Source of the DNA: Bryobacteraceae bacterium
Lineage (GTDB): Bacteria > Acidobacteriota > Terriglobia > Bryobacterales > Bryobacteraceae
Reading direction: 5' to 3'
DNA: 64,000 nucleotides
NCBI GenBank assembly: GCA_023384675.1
Contig: JAHDVK010000003.1
Location: forward strand, 225,000 to 288,999
The notes beneath the pieces were generated by a model. That model saw only the letters and a program-made list of their open reading frames with translations, was not told where the DNA came from and ran no database searches. This document shows, piece by piece, positions 1 through 6,625 of this stretch. The stretch's first letter is position 1. The number at the start of each line of letters is the position of its first letter. Both the position numbers and the translations under genes were made by a program.

Positions 1-1
1 C

Positions 2-694
2 ACCGACGCCCAGGGGGCCGCCATCGCCGCCACCCATAAAACGATGGACTACTACCAGGCCGATGAGGACTTCTGGCAGGCCATCTACGCGGAAGGCCGC
101 GGCGCCGTCCACATGACGGACATCCTCTACGACGACGTCACCAAGTCCTACTACATCGGTCTCGGCGTGCCGGTGATGGAGGCAGGCACAAACCGCTTCA
201 TCGGGGCCATCGACGCGCTCATCGAAGTCTCCACGATCTTTCCCCTGATTCACCGCTTCGAAGTGGGCGAAACCATGCGCGGCGCTCTCGTGAAGAGCGA
301 CGGCACCATTATCTATACGCCCGGCGTGAGTCTGGCCGCGAAACTGCGCTCCGAGGAGTTCGAATCCCTGCGCGAAGTGCTCGACAGCGCCGCCGGACGC
401 CAGCGCGGCTATCTGACCACCCGGCTGCGGAGCGGCAACGATGTGCTCGTCGGCTATGCCGACCCGGGCCTCGCCGCCTCCTACCCGAACCTGGATTGGA
501 TGATGATGCTGATTCAGGATAGCCGCCATGCGTTTTCGGCCACCCGGGGCGTGATGCGGCTGATGTGGTTCTCGATCGCCGTCGCGGTTGTAATGATGAC
601 GTTCCTGGCCGTCTTCTTCTCGCTGCACCGGAGGCCGGACTATACCGACCTGCGGATGGAAGAGGAGACTCCCAAGCCGGTGTCGAGCCAGTGA
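2..694 (+). CDS. Cache-domain sensor or chemoreceptor-like membrane protein, 5' end cut off
   Basis: The frame is open from base 2 and continues out of the window, so the true start is missing. The visible part resembles the second half of an extracellular Cache domain: an acidic, aromatic stretch (YYQADEDFWQAIY), a strand ending GLGVPVMEAG, then FIGAIDALIEVSTIF. A single hydrophobic segment near the end (MWFSIAVAVVMMTFLAVFF) would anchor it in the membrane, and only about 25 polar residues follow. No HAMP, kinase or methyl-accepting domain follows, so its output is unclear. It lies just before fliD, which fits a sensory or motility role, but that is inference from position. Confidence 0.65.
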   Translation, partial: TDAQGAAIAATHKTMDYYQADEDFWQAIYAEGRGAVHMTDILYDDVTKSYYIGLGVPVMEAGTNRFIGAIDALIEVSTIFPLIHRFEVGETMRGALVKSDGTIIYTPGVSLAAKLRSEEFESLREVLDSAAGRQRGYLTTRLRSGNDVLVGYADPGLAASYPNLDWMMMLIQDSRHAFSATRGVMRLMWFSIAVAVVMMTFLAVFFSLHRRPDYTDLRMEEETPKPVSSQ

Positions 695-702
695 GAGATT
701 TC

Positions 703-729
703 TCAAGAACAGCCGGGAAGAGCCGATAA
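703..729 (+). promoter_or_regulatory. Sigma-28 (FliA-type) promoter for fliD
   Basis: Bases 722-729 read GCCGATAA, an exact match to the -10 consensus of the flagellar sigma factor. Eleven bases upstream, 703-710 read TCAAGAAC, a partial match to TAAAGTTT. The promoter sits in the gap after the Cache gene and about 48 bases before the fliD start, where a late flagellar promoter is expected. Confidence 0.75.
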
Positions 730-776
730 GGCCGTAGGAGCCATCCCCCCGCGATGGTTCCCGAAAGGTCTTCGGC

Positions 777-2129
777 ATGGGCATTGCACCGCTCCGTTTT
801 ACCGGCATCAGCCAGTTTTCGCAGGATTTTCAGGTCATTGTGGACCGGACGGTGCAAATCGCATCGTTGCCCGCCCGGGCTCTGCAAAATGACCAGGCGG
901 CGCTGCTCGAAAAGAAATCGGCGATGGCCGGGCTGCGGTCCGTGGTGGGGGGGCTGGCTGCGAGTCTGCGCGGGCTGGACCAGTTGGGCGTGAACCGGGC
1001 GCTGTCGGCTGCCAGCAGCCAGGCGTCCACAGCCGCGGTGACACTGACCCGCAACGGCGCGGCCGCGGCGCCGGGATCGTTCACCATCAGCGAAATCACG
1101 TCGTTGGCGCAGCGTACAATCGCAACCTCGACAACGGGCTGGCCCAGCGCGGATTCGGGGCCCGTGTCGGGACCAGCCGGCGTCCTGGAGCTGGTGGTAG
1201 GCGGGCAGAGCTTCGAACTCGCAATCGATCCCGCACAGAATCATCCGGCAGGCGTCCGCAATGCCATCAATGCCGCCGGAGCGGGTGTTACCGCCACCTT
1301 GTTGAATGTCAATGGGCAGGTGTTTCTCTCCCTGTCCGCCAATCAGACCGGCGCCGCCGCAATTGAATTGCGCACGGAGCCGGGGGAGGCCTCCACGAAC
1401 CTCCTCAGCGTCACCCAGGCCGGCCTGGACGCCGTATTCAAGGTGAACGGCCAGACGGTGACCAGCAGCGAGAACTACGTGGAAGGAGTGATCCCGGGCG
1501 CCGCCATCACCTTGAAAGGTTTGACGGCGGGAAACGAAACGGTTCTGGTCGAGGTAACCAGCAGCCGCGCGCCCGTTCTGGCAGCCCTGAAGGGCTTCGT
1601 GACCGCCTTCAACCAAATCAACGAAAGCATGGCGCAGGCCGGAAGCGCCCTGCGCGGTGAGCCGCTGGTGAATTCGGTCTTTGGCCTGGTGCGGCAAGTC
1701 ACCAGCCAGTTTGGCGAGGGCGGGGTGCGGAATCTGGCCGAAATCGGCGTCAGCGTGGACCGGCAGGGCGTGATGTCGCTGGATGAATCAGCCTTCGCCA
1801 CTCTTCCGGCAGCGCGGATGGACGATGTCTTCCGGTTCTTCCGTGCAAGCGAGCAGGGTATTGGCTCGCTGGCCAACGGACTTCAGCAGCTGAGCGATCC
1901 CATCGACGGGGCGATGGCCGCGCAGATCCGGTCCTGGGATGAGACCGACGCCCGGTTGCAGGGCCAGATCGAATCCATCTTTGAACGCGTCAGCGCCACC
2001 CAGGCCACGCTTCTAGTCAAGCTCCAGGCGGCCGACGCCTTGCTGGCCCGGCTCGAAGGGCAGCAGAGCCTGCTGGAGGCCACCGTGAAAAGCCTTCAAT
2101 TCACCACCTACGGACGGCAGGAGCGCTAG
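777..2129 (+). CDS. fliD: Flagellar filament capping protein FliD (HAP2)
   Basis: The 450-residue product has the layout of FliD, which caps the filament tip and helps flagellin fold outside the cell. The N-terminal region (FTGISQFSQDFQVIVDRTVQIASLPARAL) and C-terminal coiled region near residues 390-445 (QGQIESIFERVSATQATLLVKLQAADALLARLEGQQSLLEATVKSL, seen in parts) are typical. The middle is variable and rich in Ala, Thr and Gly. I chose ATG 777 because AAAGG lies 8-9 bases upstream; a GTG- or ATG-started extension in other frames is not supported. It is preceded by a sigma-28 promoter and followed after two bases by a small FliT-like gene, so the two are probably co-transcribed. Confidence 0.9.
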   Translation: MGIAPLRFTGISQFSQDFQVIVDRTVQIASLPARALQNDQAALLEKKSAMAGLRSVVGGLAASLRGLDQLGVNRALSAASSQASTAAVTLTRNGAAAAPGSFTISEITSLAQRTIATSTTGWPSADSGPVSGPAGVLELVVGGQSFELAIDPAQNHPAGVRNAINAAGAGVTATLLNVNGQVFLSLSANQTGAAAIELRTEPGEASTNLLSVTQAGLDAVFKVNGQTVTSSENYVEGVIPGAAITLKGLTAGNETVLVEVTSSRAPVLAALKGFVTAFNQINESMAQAGSALRGEPLVNSVFGLVRQVTSQFGEGGVRNLAEIGVSVDRQGVMSLDESAFATLPAARMDDVFRFFRASEQGIGSLANGLQQLSDPIDGAMAAQIRSWDETDARLQGQIESIFERVSATQATLLVKLQAADALLARLEGQQSLLEATVKSLQFTTYGRQER

Positions 2130-2131
2130 TC

Positions 2132-2452
2132 ATGACCAGTGCTGAATCGTTGCTTGCCGAACTGGAACGGACCACCGCCGCGCTTGGCGTAGAACCGGAC
2201 GGTTCGCCTGAGGAAGCACTGGCGGCCCGATCGCGAGTTCTGGAAGGATTGGCGGCCTTGCCCGCGCCACTCGATCCATTCCAGTCCGAACGGCTGGAAG
2301 CGGCGCTGGCCGAAGGACGCCGCCTCGTCAGACAGGCCCGGGAGCGCAGGACCGCACTATTACGCGCGGTTCAGGAGGCTGCCGCCGCCCGGCACTTCAC
2401 CGCCACGCTCAAGCCCGCCGGGCGCCTCGCCGTCGTGGACTTCACCATCTGA
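2132..2452 (+). CDS. Small helical FliT/FlgN-like flagellar chaperone candidate
   Basis: This 106-residue protein starts two bases after the fliD stop, with GGAG in the end of fliD as its ribosome-binding site. It is rich in Leu, Ala, Glu and Arg and looks all-helical (LLAELERTTAALGV, ALAEGRRLVRQARERRTALLRAVQEAAAAR). In many bacteria the gene after fliD (or fliS) encodes the FliT/FlgN-type chaperone for capping and hook-associated proteins, which are similarly short and helical. I see no sequence signature that proves the family, so the call rests on position, size and composition. Its last 82 bases overlap the 3' end of the convergent TPR gene. Confidence 0.6.
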   Translation: MTSAESLLAELERTTAALGVEPDGSPEEALAARSRVLEGLAALPAPLDPFQSERLEAALAEGRRLVRQARERRTALLRAVQEAAAARHFTATLKPAGRLAVVDFTI

Positions 2453-2751
2453 TTTTCCAGCTCGCGGAACAGCTTCAACTGGCGGCGAAGATCCTGATAA
2501 TTGTCGCTGGCCTCAGGGTGGCCCGTTTCGCGGTCCAGGGCGGTGCGGTAACACTTGAGGGCCTCCGCCGGCTCCCCAAGCGCTTCCATCACTACGCCCA
2601 AGTCATTCCAATACGCCGCGCACCGTGGCGCCAGCAGCACGGCCGCCCGCAAGCCCCGGGCGGCTTCCGGCAGCCGTGATTCGCGGAGCGCCACGAGCGC
2701 ATCCCGGTGCAGCGTGCGCGCATCCTGCGGAATTACCTGAGTCTGGGTCAT
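2371..2751 (-). CDS. TPR-repeat protein of the flagellar regulon
   Basis: The 126-residue product contains about two tetratricopeptide repeats: LHRDALVALRESRLPEAARGL, then AAYWNDLGVVMEALGEPAEALKCYRTALDRE with the typical W/L/G/Y/A/F pattern. Such repeats bind partner proteins; the partner here is unknown. The gene has its own sigma-28-like promoter (2779-2805), which ties it to flagellin and fliD. The ATG at 2751 has GGAGAAAG upstream. The last 25 or so residues lie antisense to the FliT-like gene and are low in complexity, so the useful domain may end near residue 100. Confidence 0.7.
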   Translation of the reverse strand: MTQTQVIPQDARTLHRDALVALRESRLPEAARGLRAAVLLAPRCAAYWNDLGVVMEALGEPAEALKCYRTALDRETGHPEASDNYQDLRRQLKLFRELENQMVKSTTARRPAGLSVAVKCRAAAAS

Positions 2752-2778
2752 AGGCTTTCTCCGTATTCGTTGCTCTGG

Positions 2779-2805
2779 TAATCGGCCTAAGTGATAAAAA
2801 CTAGA
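2779..2805 (-). promoter_or_regulatory. Sigma-28 (FliA-type) promoter for the TPR gene
   Basis: On the minus strand the -35 box is TCTAGTTT (6 of 8 match to TAAAGTTT), then exactly 11 bases, then GCCGATTA (7 of 8 match to GCCGATAA). The ATG of the TPR gene lies 28 bases beyond. The -35 box overlaps the T-rich tail of the flagellin terminator. Confidence 0.75.
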
Positions 2806-2838
2806 AGGCCCCCGGCGCGGGCAGCGCCAGGAGCCTTT
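2795..2838 (-). terminator. Rho-independent terminator of flagellin
   Basis: On the minus strand an arm reading AAGGCTCCTGGCGC pairs with GCGCCGGGGGCCTT across a five-base loop, giving a 14-bp stem with two G-U pairs. It is followed by CTAGTTTTTATC. The hairpin lies about 40 bases after the flagellin stop codon. Confidence 0.85.
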
Positions 2839-2877
2839 GAGTGGACCGCGAAACCCCTATTTGCGGGGGTAATGGTA

Positions 2878-4482
2878 CTATCCGCGCAGCAGGCTCAGTA
2901 CCGCCTGCGGGGCGGAGTTGGCCTGGGCGAGGGCGGCGATGCCAGCCTGCTGAAGGATTTGAGCCTTGGTCAGGTTGGCGGCTTCGAGCGCGAGGTCGGC
3001 GTCGCGGATACGCGACTCCGACGCCGCCAGGTTGGTCAACTGCGTGGCGGCGAGGCTCACGGCGAAGTTGAACTGGTTCTGGCCTTTACCGACAACGGCT
3101 TGGGCCTGGCCGAGCTTGCTGACGGCCTCGGCGAGTTTGGTGACCGCCTGTTTCGCCGAGGCTTCGTTCAGGATGGTGACGTTGCCGCCGCCAGCGACTT
3201 CGGCGGAACTCACGGTGCTGTTCTTGTTGCCGAGACCGGTCGTGTCCGCCGTGCCCAAGCTGTTGTACTGCACGGTGACCTGGAAGTCGCGCAATCCTGC
3301 CAGCGTGAGGTTGTTCGTACCGTCGCCGCTCTCGGCGGCCACCAGTTTCTTCAGCGCATCGATGCCGCTGTTCTGCAGGGCCACGTTGATCTGCTGCGCG
3401 GCGGCTTGTGCCGTCAGATTCCCGCCGCCGGTGGTGTTGCCGGTGAGGGTGATGTCGAGCGACTTCAACGCGCCGGTCTCGTCGGTCGTCGAGACTGTGA
3501 TCCGCTGCGTTGAGGCGGTGCCGGCCTCGGCGATTGCCGTATAGCCGATCTCCCGCGAATGCAGGCCGCCGGCCACTTTCACGGTGGCGCCGGCGGTGGT
3601 GTCAAGGAAGCGGCGGGCCGCGGCGGTGTCGCCTTCTTCCACCACGAAGGCCGCATCGGAGGAGTTCAGCGTGAAGCTCTTGCCGTCCTCGCTCACCGAA
3701 GCGGTGACGTTGGCGTTTTTGAAGGCCGTATTGGCCGCGCCGCCGCCGGCCGCTGCCGCGGCGATGCCTTCATTGATGGCGGTCACCAGGCCGTTCAGAT
3801 CGTTCACTCCATTCAGGTTCACGGTGACTCCAAGATCGTCGAAGCCCGCGCCGCTGAAGTTGAGCGCCATGGAGGTTGCCGCGCCCTTGGCCGTGTCGAA
3901 GTTGGCCTGGACATCGAGGTTCGCCGCTCCCGCCACGGCATAGCTGGACAGCCCTAGGCTGCGCGAGTCCACCGTCGAGGCCGTCAGGTTCACGCTGACC
4001 GAGCCGTTGGTGATCACCTTGTCGCCATCAGCCCCCCGGCCGCCGCCGACAAACACCGAGATGTTCTTGGCGAAGTCGCCGCCACGGCTCAGGCCGACCG
4101 CCTGCGCCTGCCGGTCGATCTCGCCCATCACGCTCTTGAACTCATCGCTCAGCACCGACCGGTCGCCCGTAAAGGTTCCCGACGCCGATTGCGCCGCCAG
4201 CGTGCGTGCCCGGTCGAGCAGCTTCGCGATGTTGTTGATGCCGCTGTCGATGGTCTGGAGCGTCGCCAGCCCGTCGTTGGCGTTCCGGATGCCCTGCGTG
4301 AGCACGGCCTGATCGCTGCGGAGCGAGTTGGCGATGGCCAGGCCCGCCGCGTCGTCGCCGGAACTGATGATGCGTAAACCCGAGGTCACGCGGTTAATGG
4401 TCTTACCCTGGAAATCCGTCGTGATTCTCAGGTATTCCTGCGCCTGCATCGACGCAATGTTGGTGTTGATAGAAAAGGACAC
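2878..4482 (-). CDS. fliC: Flagellin
   Basis: This is the filament subunit, about 534 residues. The conserved N-terminal D0/D1 helices are clear (INTNIASMQAQEYL, INRVTSGLRIISSGDDAAGL, ANDGLATLQTIDSGINNI). So are the C-terminal helices (ASESRIRDADLALEAANLTK, QAGIAALAQANSAPQAVLSL, then LRG). The middle, rich in Ala, Gly, Thr and Asn, is the variable surface part. I start it at GTG 4482 because AGGAG lies 8 bases upstream; the ATG at 4503 has no such site and would add MHTGEQE before the family's usual first residues. It has a sigma-28 promoter, a leader of about 75 bases with a CsrA-like site, and its own terminator. csrA and fliW lie just upstream. Confidence 0.95.
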   Translation of the reverse strand: MSFSINTNIASMQAQEYLRITTDFQGKTINRVTSGLRIISSGDDAAGLAIANSLRSDQAVLTQGIRNANDGLATLQTIDSGINNIAKLLDRARTLAAQSASGTFTGDRSVLSDEFKSVMGEIDRQAQAVGLSRGGDFAKNISVFVGGGRGADGDKVITNGSVSVNLTASTVDSRSLGLSSYAVAGAANLDVQANFDTAKGAATSMALNFSGAGFDDLGVTVNLNGVNDLNGLVTAINEGIAAAAAGGGAANTAFKNANVTASVSEDGKSFTLNSSDAAFVVEEGDTAAARRFLDTTAGATVKVAGGLHSREIGYTAIAEAGTASTQRITVSTTDETGALKSLDITLTGNTTGGGNLTAQAAAQQINVALQNSGIDALKKLVAAESGDGTNNLTLAGLRDFQVTVQYNSLGTADTTGLGNKNSTVSSAEVAGGGNVTILNEASAKQAVTKLAEAVSKLGQAQAVVGKGQNQFNFAVSLAATQLTNLAASESRIRDADLALEAANLTKAQILQQAGIAALAQANSAPQAVLSLLRG

Positions 4483-4501
4483 TTCTTGTTCTCCTGTATG
4501 C
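4483..4501 (-). promoter_or_regulatory. Candidate CsrA-binding site over the flagellin ribosome-binding site
   Basis: The flagellin ribosome-binding site is embedded in the minus-strand sequence CATACAGGAGAAC, which resembles the CsrA consensus RUACARGGAUGU around its ACA-GGA core. A second GGA lies upstream in the leader, in CGGGGATCCGG. In Bacillus subtilis CsrA represses flagellin (hag) by binding two such sites in the leader and is released by FliW. The presence of csrA and fliW next door makes the same control likely here, but this is inference. Confidence 0.5.
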
Positions 4502-4564
4502 ACCGGATCCCCGCGGAATCATTCCCCAGGGGCCCCTTTGGAGCCATTTCCGGCTGCAATGCCC

Positions 4565-4591
4565 TCATCGGCCCAAGCAGACGCGGCTTTG
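4565..4591 (-). promoter_or_regulatory. Sigma-28 (FliA-type) promoter for flagellin
   Basis: On the minus strand, CAAAGCCG (matching AAAG of TAAAGTTT) is followed after exactly 11 bases by GCCGATGA, a 7 of 8 match to GCCGATAA. The predicted transcript starts near 4557, about 75 bases before the flagellin start codon. Confidence 0.75.
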
Positions 4592-4602
4592 AAGAAATCT
4601 TT

Positions 4603-4833
4603 CTACGAAACTTGGCGCAGGCCGCGGGCGAGCGCCTCCAGCGCATCGGCCGTCGGGTTTGCGGCCGCGCGGTTCTGCGCGCGGGCCAGCACGACCTCCT
4701 CGCGAACCACAGCGACTTCGGCGGGCGCAATGACGCCGATCTTCACGCGGTTCGGTCCGGCTTCCAGAATCCGGACCTCGATACCGCCGCCAATCATGAT
4801 CGCCTCGCCGGCGCGGCGCCGGATCACCAGCAT
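4603..4833 (-). CDS. csrA: Carbon storage regulator CsrA (translational repressor)
   Basis: The 76-residue protein has the full CsrA pattern: MLVIRRRAGEAIMIGGGIEV at the start, then VKIGVIAPAEVAVVREEV. Both arginine-rich RNA-contact strands of the family are visible, namely the first strand (RRRAGE) and VAVVREEV. It binds GGA motifs in mRNA leaders. It is longer than the usual 61-70 residues because of an Ala-rich tail. The ATG at 4833 overlaps the fliW stop in TGATG, with GGGAGG six bases upstream; a GTG one codon earlier is also possible. Translational coupling with fliW and position before flagellin match the FliW-CsrA-flagellin feedback module. Confidence 0.93.
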   Translation of the reverse strand: MLVIRRRAGEAIMIGGGIEVRILEAGPNRVKIGVIAPAEVAVVREEVVLARAQNRAAANPTADALEALARGLRQVS

Positions 4834-5264
4834 CACTCGCCTCCCGCCGGGCCGGCAGGCCGCACCGGGTGCGCAACCCCGTAGCCCGAATCGAGCTGAA
4901 TGACCTGCGCGCCGAGCCGCGCCTCGGGATTCAAGACCAGAGGCCCGAGCAGATTGGCCGTGGGCGGCTCGCCGGGGACGAACGTGAGCAGCACCACCGC
5001 AAGAAACGCTCCGCCCGCGGCCGGAAAGACGCCTGCTTCAAGCGCCAATTCGCCCGCCGCCGTTTCGTCGAGCGCGAGGCGGTAGCCGGGCGACACGACA
5101 TCCACGGGCGCCCCGATAAAACTGGGTCCTCCGTCAGGGGCGTCCAGGAAAAGCAGCGGGTCCAGTCCTTCGCGCCGCGACAGCCGGAACTCGCGCTGGT
5201 CTTCGAAACCGGGCAAACCGCCCGGGAAATAAAAGAGTTCGCCGGAGGGCGGAGAATCGGGCAT
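4833..5264 (-). CDS. fliW: Flagellar assembly factor FliW
   Basis: The 143-residue product shows the FliW pattern: YFPGGLPGFEDQREFRL near the start, LLFLDAPDGGPSFI, then a late segment with TANLLGPLVLNPEARLGAQV. FliW binds free flagellin or CsrA. When flagellin is secreted, FliW is released to bind and inactivate CsrA, which then allows more flagellin translation. The stop codon overlaps the csrA start, so both are made from one mRNA. The promoter region before it has no clear sigma-28 match, and its ribosome-binding site is weak. Confidence 0.93.
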   Translation of the reverse strand: MPDSPPSGELFYFPGGLPGFEDQREFRLSRREGLDPLLFLDAPDGGPSFIGAPVDVVSPGYRLALDETAAGELALEAGVFPAAGGAFLAVVLLTFVPGEPPTANLLGPLVLNPEARLGAQVIQLDSGYGVAHPVRPAGPAGGE

Positions 5265-5338
5265 ACTGATCTCTAATAGTACAAGTGCGCGGCGCGAGCG
5301 ATTATTCTCTCGCCCGGCGCAGTGGAACTCTGCAAATT

Positions 5339-5623
5339 ATGGGCGTCATCGTTGGTTGGAAAGGCAAGAAGGCGATCCTGCGGCGCGGAGAGTGGCGCAG
5401 CTCCGACGCCGCGCTGGAATCGATGCTCAATCGCGCGACCGATCAGTGGATCGCCGAAACCGGCGGCCCGGCCCTGACTTCGCACGACCCCGAACGCGAG
5501 GTGGCCCACGCCATAGCCAAGCTCACGGGCGGGCGCGTGCTGCTGCGAGCGAAAACCGACCGCCGCCGCGAGGCCAGGGATTACCTCAGCCGCCGCCAGT
5601 TGTCGCTGCCCTTCGCCGACTGA
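5339..5623 (+). CDS. Conserved-looking small protein of unknown function
   Basis: I do not recognise this 94-residue protein. It begins with a basic strand (MGVIVGWKGKKAILRRGEW) and ends in a basic tail with RRREARDYLSRRQLSLPFAD. It has no membrane segment or signal peptide, so it is probably cytoplasmic and may bind nucleic acid, given its net charge. I prefer the ATG at 5339; an in-frame GTG at 5285 would add 18 residues that look unstructured. It is divergent from fliW and ends 15 bases before the convergent methyltransferase. No ribosome-binding site is obvious for either start. Confidence 0.55.
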   Translation: MGVIVGWKGKKAILRRGEWRSSDAALESMLNRATDQWIAETGGPALTSHDPEREVAHAIAKLTGGRVLLRAKTDRRREARDYLSRRQLSLPFAD

Positions 5624-5637
5624 CTCCGGCGCGCGGG

Positions 5638-6522
5638 CTAGCCCTGCTCGAGCCGCTCTTCCTCCCTCTGAATGTGCGCCTCGTTGCGCAGGCACAACTC
5701 GGTCCATAGTCCCGCGTCCACCCGCTGCGGGCCAGGGAACACTGCCGCGTCGCCCGGCTTAGCGTACCTCGAGAAGACAAGTTTTTCGTAAACCACCGTA
5801 CCCAGGCGGATCTCGGGTTCGGCGACGACGATGTGGGCATGCGGCCTCGCGACCACCCGCATCCCCGCGGCGCGTAGCATGGCGGGCAACGCCGCGTAGT
5901 TGGGCAGCCACCAGTTGGTCGGGTCGCCGTAGTAGCGGTTTTCGATGAAGGCGAGCCTCGGATGCGCGGGATCGGACAGCAGGGTCTCGTCGTCGGCGCG
6001 GCTGAAGTCACGGCCCGGCTCCGAATCATCCTTTTCGGGACCGATGATGGCGGAGGCCACCACGAGCCGCTCCCGGGTCATCTCCGCCAGCCGGTCGATC
6101 ACGAGCAGCGGATGGCGCAGGTGATACAGAAGACCGAGAAACAGAATGTAGTCGTAGTGCTCCTCACGGGTCAGGCAGAAGGTGTGCGCGTCCTCCGCGA
6201 CAAACTCGATTTCCACGCCGAATTCCGAAGCGGCAAACCGGGCCTGCTCCAGAAATTCGCGGTAAGGCTCCACCAGTACACAGCGCGCGGCGCCCCGCAG
6301 CTTCATTTGAATGGAAAAATACCCCGAACACCCGCCCAGATCGAGTACCGTCTTTCCAGTCAGATCGGCGGGTATCAACTCCTTGAACAGATTCCAGCGC
6401 AGCTCGGGATCGTAGGCGGGTTCCTGGCCGTCGCCGGTTCGCAGGCCGCAGGGCAGGGTGAAATGCTGGTACCACCAGCCCAACTCTTTCAGACGTTTCA
6501 GGCTGTTACGGGAAGATCTCAT
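5638..6522 (-). CDS. CmoB-like SAM-dependent methyltransferase
   Basis: The 294-residue protein is a class I methyltransferase resembling the CmoB/DUF1698 group. The N-terminal region (GWWYQHFTLPCGLRTGDGQ) is followed by the SAM-binding motif VLDLGGCSGYFSIQMKLRGA, an acidic residue at the end of strand 2 (VLVEPYREFLEQAR), and DYILFLGLLYHLRHPLLVID. The product FLGLLYHLRHP segment is typical of CmoB relatives. CmoB itself carboxymethylates tRNA uridine-34 using carboxy-SAM. This protein is a relative and may use plain SAM on another substrate, such as a sugar or lipid. It stands alone on its strand, so context does not help. Confidence 0.75.
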   Translation of the reverse strand: MRSSRNSLKRLKELGWWYQHFTLPCGLRTGDGQEPAYDPELRWNLFKELIPADLTGKTVLDLGGCSGYFSIQMKLRGAARCVLVEPYREFLEQARFAASEFGVEIEFVAEDAHTFCLTREEHYDYILFLGLLYHLRHPLLVIDRLAEMTRERLVVASAIIGPEKDDSEPGRDFSRADDETLLSDPAHPRLAFIENRYYGDPTNWWLPNYAALPAMLRAAGMRVVARPHAHIVVAEPEIRLGTVVYEKLVFSRYAKPGDAAVFPGPQRVDAGLWTELCLRNEAHIQREEERLEQG

Positions 6523-6625
6523 AGACTTGTCAGAAGCGGCGGCGTCCGTCCACCACCCTCCGGCCAGCTAGGGTAACACGTCTCCGGACTTCGCCGGTTC
6601 CCACCCGCCGCCCCGTTTCCCTTTT

